This document shows, piece after piece, positions 47,284 to 55,275 of a DNA stretch of 64,000 nt. Position numbers and translations under genes: made by a program. This DNA is from Geofilum rhodophaeum. Lineage in GTDB: Bacteria > Bacteroidota > Bacteroidia > Bacteroidales > Marinilabiliaceae. Numbering within the stretch: position 1 is the stretch's first letter; each line of letters begins with the position of its first letter. The stretch is taken from positions 186,001-250,000 of the forward strand of contig NZ_MWUJ01000003.1 in NCBI RefSeq assembly GCF_002210225.1. Reading direction: 5' to 3'. The notes beneath the pieces are model-generated. The model did not search any database and was not told the origin of the DNA. It worked only from the letters and a program-made list of their open reading frames with translations.

Positions 47284-48422
47284 TTCAAAGAACGATAAAA
47301 TTCAATATTCTTAGCAACAAGTCCCTCCAGTCCAAACATTGCCCGGGCATCTTGCTGGCCCTGCAAAGCCAACTCCTTCATCCGGTCGGGATGCTCAAAG
47401 GCATAAATAACCTGCTCCGCAATATCCAGAGGTTCGTAGGGATTACACAAGAGCCCGTTTTCTTTGTGGCGAATGGTCTCCGGACCGGGTCCCTCACGGG
47501 TAAAAAGCACCGCTTTGCCCATAAACATAGCCTCAGGGGCCACCAGTCCCTGGGTTTCCATGTGCGAAGGAAAAACGCAAAGCTCAGCTTGTTCGTAACG
47601 AGCAGGCATTTCGGACAGGGGAAGGGACCCATGAAAATGAAGGTGCTGCAGTATTTCCTCAGAAAATTGTTCCTTCAGCCACGCTGTGTAGGAACGCTTA
47701 TCGGGAAAAAACCAATCGCGCCCGTACACATCGAGCTGCACCTCCGGAAACCGCGGAATAACGAGCTCGAGGGCCTGAATCAACTGACGTATACCCTTTT
47801 TCTCACACACCGTACCGGCAAAGACCAGGCGATGCTTTTGAGCCAGACCAGGGTCGGACTGCCGAAACAAATCCCCGTCGATGGGAATACGAATGGTGGC
47901 AAGCGGTCGCCCTTCGGTCGACAAGTACTTAGCTGTGTGTCGTTTTACATACTCCGAAACCGCAACAAAGGCATCGGCCCTGGCGTAGGAACGGCGCTCC
48001 AAAAAGCCCTTCCAGGCGTCGATGGGCCGCTGTTCCGATTCGGCAAAAAAGTGATGGCCCCCATGCATACGTACCACCTTAACGTAAGGGGTTTTGGCGG
48101 GCAACATAAACATAAGGGACTCAGTCGATTCAACCACATCAAGAGGCTGTATATCGTGCATCTCCCTCAACTTCCGCCTTATCCGCCAGGCATTCTCAGC
48201 AAAGCTGGCCTTTTTGAAAAGACGAGGTGCCGGTAAGCGGTAAATGTCCACCCCCCGATCCTGGAAATACTCCTCCTGTGGCCCTTTGCCGATGCCTACT
48301 ACCGAGACACGGTGACCGGCACGTACCAGGGCACGGGCAATGGTTTGAATAAAACTGCCGATGCCCCCGGTTCCCCACAAGGGGTATTCGTAGGACAAAT
48401 AGCAAATATTTAGTGTCTCCAT
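47280..48422 (-). CDS. Glycosyltransferase family 4
   Basis: 380 residues. The N-terminus NICYLSYEYPLWGTGGIGSF has the GGIGxF loop of family 4 enzymes, and the donor domain shows RLVFAGTVCEKKGIRQLIQA and CVFPSHMETQGLVAPEAMFM (E-x-x-G-L-V..EAM). The GGIG loop and EKKG strand resemble enzymes transferring glucose, galactose or mannose, but this is not diagnostic. Its stop overlaps the GTG of the polymerase gene by 4 bases. Confidence 0.88.
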   Translation of the reverse strand: METLNICYLSYEYPLWGTGGIGSFIQTIARALVRAGHRVSVVGIGKGPQEEYFQDRGVDIYRLPAPRLFKKASFAENAWRIRRKLREMHDIQPLDVVESTESLMFMLPAKTPYVKVVRMHGGHHFFAESEQRPIDAWKGFLERRSYARADAFVAVSEYVKRHTAKYLSTEGRPLATIRIPIDGDLFRQSDPGLAQKHRLVFAGTVCEKKGIRQLIQALELVIPRFPEVQLDVYGRDWFFPDKRSYTAWLKEQFSEEILQHLHFHGSLPLSEMPARYEQAELCVFPSHMETQGLVAPEAMFMGKAVLFTREGPGPETIRHKENGLLCNPYEPLDIAEQVIYAFEHPDRMKELALQGQQDARAMFGLEGLVAKNIEFYRSLK

Positions 48423-48440
48423 AAGTGAGGAAAGTTTTCT

Positions 48441-49826
48441 TTAAACAGCGGTCATGATCCGGGCAATCCTTTCGGAAGCCTCCTCCAGTGGGTGCAGCGC
48501 CACCACCTTAAACCAGCGGGAGCGGACTTCGGCCGACGGCAGGGGGCCGTACAAGGCACGCCGCACACAGTCGGCGATCTCCGCCCTGCTGTTGAGCCAA
48601 ACCACACAATCGCGGGTAGGCATGCTTCTGAAATGCTGGTATTGATTATTGACAACGGCCGACCAATGGGTAATGGCGGGCTGATCGTAATTGATGTAAA
48701 TGGCCGGTTTGTCGTACACCGCAAAATCGTGTGCCATGGTCGACCCTACATTGATTACCGCGTCGGCGTGCAAGGCCACATTAACCAAAAGCCGGATATC
48801 ATCCAGCGTCGGCACATTAAAATCCCAGCCCCCCCGGTATTTTTTCCAAAGCGGATCGGAGACTTTAATGAGGTCGGGGTAGCGTGCTACCACAGGTTTA
48901 AAGCGGCCCGACAAATCTACGGGACAGCGGCGAAGAAGAATCTGGGGCCTTTCCGCTTCCGGCATCTGCATCAGTGCCTCTGCCAGGTCGGACAAATACA
49001 GTTCGTCGCAGGGGAAAGTCATATCGTTGCCCGAAAAACACAGCACCTTTTTATTGGGGTCGAGGCCCCATTCGGCAAAAAAATCCCCCCGCTCCTGACG
49101 CAGCGAAGGGTTAAAATAAAACTCAAACTGGGGCGTTCCGGTGACAAAGAGGCGGGTCTCGGCAATCTCGGGATAGTAAGTCGCCATCTCCTGCTTCATA
49201 AATTCGGACCACAGCACATAACGATCGGTCCGCACCAGCAAACGCGCCTTGGGCAGATTGTCCCAGGAATAGACAGCCCCCAGGGTTGGAATCTCCAGCG
49301 AACGCGCAGCCTCTACCACCACCGAACCGTCGAGCGAGCGCTGGTGCGTACTGAACAGCACATCGGGTTGCAGTTGACGCAGCACGCTTTGCTGCTCCTT
49401 AAAATAGGCGGTACTGCGCAAGTGTTTTCGGTAACGCTTTTCCAATCGCACTATGCGCCGGTACCTCAAAGAGGCCCACCAGCCCACCAAGGCTGCCAGT
49501 GCAAAAAAGAGGCGGGTTAACCAGGCGTATTGTTTGCGGGTCCAGTTGATCATGATGGTGGAATTATCCACCTTGCGGGTGTTGTAGCGCAAGCGCGCAT
49601 AGGTGATGCTCTCCTTGAGCAATTTCCCCCAAAACGCTTCGCGATAAGTCGTCATGGCTACATGCCTGATCTCTTTTTGGTGAACTTGCTGCACCTCCTG
49701 CACCACCTCGGGGGGCAAAACGGTCAACAATATAAGCTCGGCATCCTTAGGAAGCCGGTCGATGAGACTGCTGTACAAATAATTGCGCAGGCCTACCCCG
49801 TCGGGTACCAAAAAACAAATCCGCAT
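48441..49826 (-). CDS. Putative GT-B fold glycosyltransferase, candidate nonulosonic-acid transferase
   Basis: 461 residues without a confident family match. The N-terminal MRICFLVPDGVGLRNYLYSS and a hydrophobic segment near 105-120 precede a GT-B-like C-terminal half: KVLCFSGNDMTFPCDELYLS, LRRCPVDLSG, and DAVINVGSTMAHDFAVYDKP, which resembles the donor site of UDP-GlcNAc epimerase/CDP-glycerol glycerophosphotransferase-like enzymes (GST...E/D). It lies 22 bases after the NeuA-phosphatase gene, so a role in transferring the CMP-activated sugar is a reasonable guess but unproven. Confidence 0.6.
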   Translation of the reverse strand: MRICFLVPDGVGLRNYLYSSLIDRLPKDAELILLTVLPPEVVQEVQQVHQKEIRHVAMTTYREAFWGKLLKESITYARLRYNTRKVDNSTIMINWTRKQYAWLTRLFFALAALVGWWASLRYRRIVRLEKRYRKHLRSTAYFKEQQSVLRQLQPDVLFSTHQRSLDGSVVVEAARSLEIPTLGAVYSWDNLPKARLLVRTDRYVLWSEFMKQEMATYYPEIAETRLFVTGTPQFEFYFNPSLRQERGDFFAEWGLDPNKKVLCFSGNDMTFPCDELYLSDLAEALMQMPEAERPQILLRRCPVDLSGRFKPVVARYPDLIKVSDPLWKKYRGGWDFNVPTLDDIRLLVNVALHADAVINVGSTMAHDFAVYDKPAIYINYDQPAITHWSAVVNNQYQHFRSMPTRDCVVWLNSRAEIADCVRRALYGPLPSAEVRSRWFKVVALHPLEEASERIARIMTAV

Positions 49827-49848
49827 AAATCCTTAGTATTTTAGCTGC

Positions 49849-51018
49849 TTAAGTCCTTCCGGCCAAAATGGCCTCCACATACTCCCGCACCACGCCTTCA
49901 CCCCCTTTTTTGGTGAAAACCCGAATACCGGGAATGGCTTTTACCTTGTCTACCGCATCGGCGGGACAGGCCGGGAAACCCACCCGGGAAAGTAATTCGA
50001 GGCAATTCACATCGTCGCCGATGTAGGCCACCTGCGACAGATCCAAACCCTCCTTTTCACAAATATCCAGGGCTGCCGCCAGCTTTCCGCCGTGTTTTTT
50101 GCCCTGGTAAAGATGATCGAGGCCCAGCTTTTTAAAGCGGCGGTCGACCATCCGCGTATCCTCCGAAGTCACGATGCCGGTCTTAATGCCCTGGGCCTTC
50201 AAAAGCTGCAAGCCCATCCCGTCGCGGGTATTGAACTTCTTGAGCTCATCGCCCTCCTCGGAGTAGTACATGCCCGCATCGGTCAGCACCCCATCCACAT
50301 CGGTCAGAAAGAGCCGTATTTGAGCATAATCGGGCAAAAGTTGCGGTTGATGCTTGCGCATCAACTGCTCGGCCATCAGCCAATCGTCCTCCTCATCCAT
50401 CTCAATGGCCGTATATTCAGGCATTTCAAACAAACCAATATGCCCCGAAATGCGCAGTCCCGAAGCTCGAATGGCGGCAATGGTACTCACATAAAAGGCA
50501 CCATTTTCCATCCATTCGCCATCAAAGTCCTGCCGCCGGGGACGCTGTCTGTAATCGTAGTTTTTAGATTGACCGTCGGCCGTCCAAAAAAAACGTTTGA
50601 AACGCACACAGGAAAGCAGACTGTCGAAGCCGCCTTCGGAAAAGTGTTGCAGGGCCCCGGAGAAATCTTCGCGACGGGTAAGCGGCGAAGTGGCCTGGGC
50701 AAGGACAAACACATCCTTGTTGGTCCACCTGCTTCCGTCGCGGTCCAGATAGTCAAACATGGCTGTTTCGGTGGACGCGGTATCGCTGGCACTTTCAGCA
50801 GAGCGGTCGAACAAGAGCACCTTACTGAAGGCAAACCCTTTCACCACCTCACGAATTTGGGGACTGTCGGTAGCCACCACCACGTGGTCCACTTCCGGCG
50901 CTTCTTCCAAAGCTTTCAGATTCCAATAAATGAGGGGACGACCGCAAAAATTGCGGATGTTTTTCAGGGGAATGGATTTACTGCCTCCACGTACGGGTAC
51001 AAATGCGACTACTGCCAT
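49849..51018 (-). CDS. Bifunctional acylneuraminate cytidylyltransferase/HAD phosphatase (NeuA-KdsC-like fusion)
   Basis: 389 residues in two domains. Residues 1-225 are a CMP-nonulosonate synthetase: VAFVPVRGGSKSIPLKNIRN is the CTP-binding loop and LAQATSPLTRREDF the second motif. Residues 230-389 are a HAD-IIIA phosphatase: RLFLTDVDGVLTDAGMYYS (nucleophile Asp and acid Asp), GIVTSEDTR, KKHGGKLAA (Lys) and YIGDDVNCLELL. The same domain order occurs in animal CMAS. The fusion suggests dephosphorylation of a 9-phosphate sugar acid and CMP activation in one protein. The start overlaps the synthase gene by 10 bases. Confidence 0.88.
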   Translation of the reverse strand: MAVVAFVPVRGGSKSIPLKNIRNFCGRPLIYWNLKALEEAPEVDHVVVATDSPQIREVVKGFAFSKVLLFDRSAESASDTASTETAMFDYLDRDGSRWTNKDVFVLAQATSPLTRREDFSGALQHFSEGGFDSLLSCVRFKRFFWTADGQSKNYDYRQRPRRQDFDGEWMENGAFYVSTIAAIRASGLRISGHIGLFEMPEYTAIEMDEEDDWLMAEQLMRKHQPQLLPDYAQIRLFLTDVDGVLTDAGMYYSEEGDELKKFNTRDGMGLQLLKAQGIKTGIVTSEDTRMVDRRFKKLGLDHLYQGKKHGGKLAAALDICEKEGLDLSQVAYIGDDVNCLELLSRVGFPACPADAVDKVKAIPGIRVFTKKGGEGVVREYVEAILAGRT

Positions 51019-51884
51019 TTCAATTGATTCTTTTTAAGTTTGTTACGTTGCACTTCTTCTATGGCAAGAATGTCGTCCGTTTTGTAAGTAAGGGCTTTGG
51101 AAACTGCACGACAATCGCGGGTCAGTCGCCGCAGTCCGTCGGGCTCCAAAGAAGCCGCATGATCGGTACCCTTCCAGGTCCTGTCGAGGGTATAATGCCG
51201 CTCTATCCACTCGGCACCCAGGGTCATGGCCGCCACATCCACGGCAATACCCAAATGATGGCCCGAAAACCCGATGGCCTTCACCCGGTGTCCAAACTGT
51301 TCCTTAAGTCGATGAATTTCGTAGAGACAAACATCCTCAAAGGGAACCGGATAGCCCGAAGTACAGCTGTAAATAACCAGGTCCTTGCTGCGACCGGCCG
51401 CCTCAAACAACTGCACCACCTGCTCTTCCTCCTCACGTCGGGTCATGCCAAACGAAACGTGCACTTCTCCGCCATAGTTTTCACAAAGGTACAAAAGCAG
51501 GGCCTTATTCTGGTTGCAGGCCGAGGGAATCTTTATAAGGGCGGGATTCAACGCAGCAATTTCCCGCGCCGAACTCACATCCCAAACCGAAGTGGAATAC
51601 TCCAGTCCATACTCCTCACACCAGGCTTTCAACTGCCGGTGTTGGTCCACATCAAACTCCAAAAACTCCCGGTGCTCGCCATAGGTCTTCCCATATGCAT
51701 TTATGGGATTGGGGTGGGGCGAATGGTACTCCTCCTCACTCAACAACTCCCGGTTGTTGCGCTTCTGAAACTTCACCACATCCACTTTGCAAAAAATGGC
51801 TGCCGTAACAATCATTTCACGGGCAATTTCCATACTCCCCTTGTGGTTGCAGCCTATTTCAGCGATAATCTTGGGTGCCTGCAT
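51009..51884 (-). CDS. NeuB-family nonulosonic acid (sialic acid/KDN-type) synthase lacking the SAF domain
   Basis: 291 residues. The enzyme condenses phosphoenolpyruvate with a hexose derivative to a 9-carbon sugar acid. The TIM-barrel motifs are present: KIIAEIGCNHKGSMEIARE, DVVKFQKRNNRELL (KFQ), YSTSVWDV, IKIPSACNQNKALL (K-I-P-S), AIGFSGHHLGIAVDVAAMTL (GxSxHxxG) and EWIERHYTLDRTWKGTDH (RHxTLDR). Typical NeuB, PseI and human NANS are about 345-360 residues with a C-terminal SAF/antifreeze-like domain; here the chain ends right after the barrel. The gene is coupled to the NeuA-HAD gene. Confidence 0.88.
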   Translation of the reverse strand: MQAPKIIAEIGCNHKGSMEIAREMIVTAAIFCKVDVVKFQKRNNRELLSEEEYHSPHPNPINAYGKTYGEHREFLEFDVDQHRQLKAWCEEYGLEYSTSVWDVSSAREIAALNPALIKIPSACNQNKALLLYLCENYGGEVHVSFGMTRREEEEQVVQLFEAAGRSKDLVIYSCTSGYPVPFEDVCLYEIHRLKEQFGHRVKAIGFSGHHLGIAVDVAAMTLGAEWIERHYTLDRTWKGTDHAASLEPDGLRRLTRDCRAVSKALTYKTDDILAIEEVQRNKLKKNQLKWQ

Positions 51885-51920
51885 AAGTCAAATATTTATT
51901 CGTTTATAATGGTTTCTTTT

Positions 51921-52916
51921 TTACAGCCAGCGCCATTTGCGACCGGCGCGCAGCAAAAGTCGGTTGAGCGGAAGCAGTCGGCGTAAGGCGGCGGGGCAAA
52001 ACGAGCGACGAAGTGCCGGCCATTCTGCCGTCTCTGCCGGAGTAAGGGCCCGGGCATACCAGTCGAGCGCCGCCTGCGGCACGGTATTGCCCAAATGATA
52101 GGCCCACAAGTCGGGCGTGGAAACACGAAGGTAGCCCGCTTTTTCTGCCGCCACATCGAGGTACTCGTGCTCATAGCCGTTTTTGAATACCCAGGGCACT
52201 TTATCCTGGTTAAATTGCTGCACCACCTCGCGCCGAAAGGTAGCCAGGGCATGTACCGCCCCCAAAACCACGGTATGCCCATCCCGCCGCAACACGTACT
52301 GCTGCTGCCGCCAGCTAAGACCACGCTTAATGCCGGGGCGACTGTACAAACCCGACTCCGGGGAGTGCCCCAGTCCCTGCTCAAACAAGTTCACGTCCTC
52401 ATCGGACAGCACCTTGCCGGTCTGCCGGGCCGCCCACACCAAATGACTGTTGTAAAAATATGTCAGGTGCGCAGCGGGAAAGGGACTCACCATCCCTGCG
52501 CGCGGGAAACGTTGAAACACGCGGGCCACCGCCTGCTCCCAACCCGGCAAAAACAAAAAATCGGCATCGGCCAGGGTCAGATAATCTTCCTGCGCAGCAC
52601 GCGCCTCGGCCAGCAAGGGATCCAGTTTGCCCCGGTTCTCGGCACAGAGCACGTACTTGTCGATGAGTCCCGCCTGCACAAAGGACTCCGCCACCGCAGT
52701 TGCCTCGGCACAGGAATGGTTGTTGATGAGGGTGATGGCGCTTTGCTCCCGATCGATTGAGCGCGTCAGAGAATCGAGACAATAACGCAACACCTCCGGC
52801 TGTCCTTTAAAGTAAGGCTCCTCTGCATTGGGAATCCAAAAGGGCAGAATGATCCGATGCACCTTGTGCGACAAGGGCTTCAGTACACTTTTCAAAGGAT
52901 GCTCGCCTTCACGCAT
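51921..52916 (-). CDS. Family 2-like glycosyltransferase
   Basis: 331 residues. The GT-A features are RIILPFWIPNAEEPYF at the start, SAITLINNHSCAEA in place of the usual DDxSxD, NRGKLDPLLAEA and DYLTLADADFLFLPGWEQAV with the DAD metal-binding motif. The HEYLDVAAEKAGYLRVSTPD region carries a conserved ED-like position. Divergent but convincing GT2 fold. It follows the small membrane protein with an 8-base overlap. Donor sugar unknown. Confidence 0.75.
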   Translation of the reverse strand: MREGEHPLKSVLKPLSHKVHRIILPFWIPNAEEPYFKGQPEVLRYCLDSLTRSIDREQSAITLINNHSCAEATAVAESFVQAGLIDKYVLCAENRGKLDPLLAEARAAQEDYLTLADADFLFLPGWEQAVARVFQRFPRAGMVSPFPAAHLTYFYNSHLVWAARQTGKVLSDEDVNLFEQGLGHSPESGLYSRPGIKRGLSWRQQQYVLRRDGHTVVLGAVHALATFRREVVQQFNQDKVPWVFKNGYEHEYLDVAAEKAGYLRVSTPDLWAYHLGNTVPQAALDWYARALTPAETAEWPALRRSFCPAALRRLLPLNRLLLRAGRKWRWL

Positions 52917-53091
52917 GTTGCAGGTTCAGTGACTGCCTGAGCAGTTCCATATTTTTTCCGGCCAGACGACGTGCCAAGCCCGGTACCACCAAAAAGCCGG
53001 GATACATTAAAATACAAGCCCAAAGGGCAGGCAGGAGCATCAACCAGGATCGGATGCCCGTAATTTGCATGCGCAACAACTTGGCTCTCAT
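52909..53091 (-). CDS. Small membrane protein of unknown function (60 residues)
   Basis: 60 residues from the ATG at 53091: basic N-terminus MRAKLLRMQITGIRSW, one hydrophobic segment LMLLPALWACILMYPGFLVV, basic RRLAGK and a polar tail. A textbook Shine-Dalgarno AGGAGG lies 7 bases before the ATG, unusual in this phylum. It begins 13 bases after the stop of the ABC exporter and overlaps the next gene by 8 bases, so it is positioned as a translated operon member. A longer frame starting at 53214 overlaps the exporter and is not supported. Confidence 0.55.
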   Translation of the reverse strand: MRAKLLRMQITGIRSWLMLLPALWACILMYPGFLVVPGLARRLAGKNMELLRQSLNLQHA

Positions 53092-53104
53092 TAGTTTCCT
53101 CCTC

Positions 53105-54904
53105 TTAAAACTCTTGCAACTCAACCATCTTTCTGAAGCGTGGCGAACGCTCCTGTAGGGTCTCAAAAGTACCCGAAGCTGCGATCCCTCCATTATCGAG
53201 TAAATAAATTTCATCGGCTTTTCGCACGGTAGAAAGCCGGTGAGCGATAATCACAATGGTGTACTTGCCCTTCAGGGCATTGATGTTGCCCTGAATGATG
53301 CGCTCATTCTCTGTATCCAGGGCAGAGGTCGCCTCATCCATCAGCAAGAGCGAGCAATCGCGGTACAATTCCCGGGCAATGGAAATACGTTGCTTTTGTC
53401 CCCCGGAAATCAAAACCCCATTGTCACCCAGCATCGCATCCTCCCTATTCGGCATATCCCCGATGGTAGCGGTGAGTGCAGTTTTTTCCATCACCTCCCA
53501 AAACTTTTGCAGGTTTTCGGGCGTCTTCTCTGCCCCAAAAGTCACGTTATTAAAAACGGTATCGTTAAACATCACCGGCTCCTGAGTAATGTAGCCAATC
53601 TTGCGTCGCAGGCTCCGCACCTTGTCGTTGCCCAAAGGCACCCCGTCGATGAGCAGTTGGCCTTCCTGTGGCAACAACAAACCCGCCAGCATATTCACCA
53701 AAGTGGTTTTCCCCGAGCCACTTTCACCGACAAAGGCGACTGTTTTGTTTTTGGCAATACAAAGCGAAATGCCGTTGAGCACCTTGCGATCGGGCGCCCC
53801 GGGATAGGCAAAAACCACCTTTTCAAAACGCAAATCTTTTTGGAGCGGGGGCAATTCCGTTTGTTCCCGGCATTCGGCCTTAGCTTCAAACTCCTCGTAA
53901 AGCTCACTCACCGTTTTAATGCCTCCGGAACTGACCAGAAAAGTCTGCCAGGAGCTTTGCAGGGAGAGCAGGCTCACCAAAGAACGGTAGAAAAACATCA
54001 AAATCAAGGCAATACTGAACATCGACACTTCAAAAACCACCACCTGGACAAAAATCACGCCTGCCACAATGGCGATGGTTACGGGCTCGCGCAAGGAGCC
54101 CGAAATCGCATTCAGTTTACCCATTTTCATAGTCAGATCTTCCACCTCATTAACAAGGCCCTCCAGCTTTTGTCTGTAGCGGGAAATCAAATCAGTGGCT
54201 TTCAGGTATTTAAAATTCCACACCGACTCCAGCACTTTCGATTGCAGTCCGTTACCAATATAGGATTGCATCAACGAAGAAGTTTCTACCTTCTTGTTGA
54301 TGTATTTGTAGACGATGCCACTTAGGAGTCCCGCCACAGTAGTCAACAAAGCAAAGCGAAAATCGGCCAGAAAGGCCAAAGCCAGATAGCCCAAAAGGGT
54401 TATCAAGGCCTGCAAGGTGCTGAGATAAGCCAACAAAGCACTTCCTGTCTTTCCAATTTCTCCGGTAACCACATTCTGAATGCGCCCCAGATCAATATTA
54501 ACAAAGGCAGGGTAACTGATGTTGCATAGTCCGTTGATCAATTGCATCCGCACCCGCTTCATAAACCGCACCCTGATCTGCACCGAAAAGAAATAGTTCA
54601 CAAAAGTTATCAGGCCCTTAAAGGAAAACATAGCAATCATAAACAGGAGAATGGTGCCAACGGTTATACTGAGTCCCAACCGGGTATAGCCCTCGACAAC
54701 AAAACTGAGCTTACCCAAATCAGCCGTAGCGGGGTTGCCTGATTCTGCGACCTGAAAAAGGGGGATAAACAGGGCCAGACCTATGCCATCGAGCAGGGCG
54801 ACAAAAGCACTTAAAGCCAAAAGCACCGGAATACGCCAACGCAAGCGCTGGTAGTAAAAGAGAAAGTATTGGACGGCACTTAAAGAACGAAAGTAAGCCA
54901 GCAT
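53105..54904 (-). CDS. ABC exporter, fused permease and ATPase (MsbA/PglK-like flippase)
   Basis: 599 residues. Six membrane helices span about residues 20-320 (type IV ABC exporter fold). The ATPase domain has Walker A in VAFVGESGSGKTTLVNML, Q-loop in IGYITQEPVMF, signature LISGGQKQRISIARELY, Walker B in CSLLLMDEATSALD and H-loop in VIIAHRLST. PglK-type half-transporters flip lipid-linked oligosaccharides; MsbA flips lipid A. The gene opens the polysaccharide operon, and no Wzx-type flippase is found in the cluster, so a PglK-like role is favoured. Confidence 0.88.
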   Translation of the reverse strand: MLAYFRSLSAVQYFLFYYQRLRWRIPVLLALSAFVALLDGIGLALFIPLFQVAESGNPATADLGKLSFVVEGYTRLGLSITVGTILLFMIAMFSFKGLITFVNYFFSVQIRVRFMKRVRMQLINGLCNISYPAFVNIDLGRIQNVVTGEIGKTGSALLAYLSTLQALITLLGYLALAFLADFRFALLTTVAGLLSGIVYKYINKKVETSSLMQSYIGNGLQSKVLESVWNFKYLKATDLISRYRQKLEGLVNEVEDLTMKMGKLNAISGSLREPVTIAIVAGVIFVQVVVFEVSMFSIALILMFFYRSLVSLLSLQSSWQTFLVSSGGIKTVSELYEEFEAKAECREQTELPPLQKDLRFEKVVFAYPGAPDRKVLNGISLCIAKNKTVAFVGESGSGKTTLVNMLAGLLLPQEGQLLIDGVPLGNDKVRSLRRKIGYITQEPVMFNDTVFNNVTFGAEKTPENLQKFWEVMEKTALTATIGDMPNREDAMLGDNGVLISGGQKQRISIARELYRDCSLLLMDEATSALDTENERIIQGNINALKGKYTIVIIAHRLSTVRKADEIYLLDNGGIAASGTFETLQERSPRFRKMVELQEF

Positions 54905-55275
54905 ATAAATTAGTCATTAATGGGTTAAGTGAATCGCAAATCGGCATGGCTCCGCCTCCCTCAGTCCCATCAACAGAGGCAGGTTTTACCTTTGAAACAT
55001 CAGCTAAGTTAGCACTCAAGCGCCTAACTTTTTTTAAATTATGATTAACCCGTGGAATCCTTTGCCAAAGATGAATTTTCACACGACGAACGAAAACCTG
55101 TTTAAATATTGGGCTTATTTAGTCTACAAAAGACCTGATTATCATATATCAGTAAAAATGTTTGCTTGGTCGACAACCATCCAACACCGGTCAAAAAGCA
55201 AAACGGAGCTATGAACAAATCACCTATCTTGGCTCAGTGCCTTCGACCCCAACCCTACGCTAAACCCTAAGATAT
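54905..55275. other. Divergent intergenic region (371 bases) between the ABC exporter and the SAF oxidoreductase
   Basis: No gene or start-containing open frame of note. It should hold the promoter of the large minus-strand polysaccharide operon, but no exact TAnnTTTG box is found; the best minus-strand candidate is CATCTTTG at 55073-55066 with one mismatch. On the plus strand a hairpin followed by a T run lies at 55006-55035 (listed separately). Confidence 0.6.
55006..55035 (+). terminator. Orphan terminator-like hairpin in the divergent intergenic region
   Basis: AAGTTAG (55006-55012) pairs with CTAACTT (55024-55030) around an 11-base loop and is followed by five T residues. It has the form of a plus-strand intrinsic terminator, yet no plus-strand gene ends upstream of it. 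The stem is short and A/T-rich, so chance is possible. Confidence 0.35.

Noticed and set aside
53240-54325. 361-codon open frame on the plus strand
   Set aside because: Antisense to the ABC exporter; His/Gln/Asn-rich sequence without recognisable motifs, a shadow frame.
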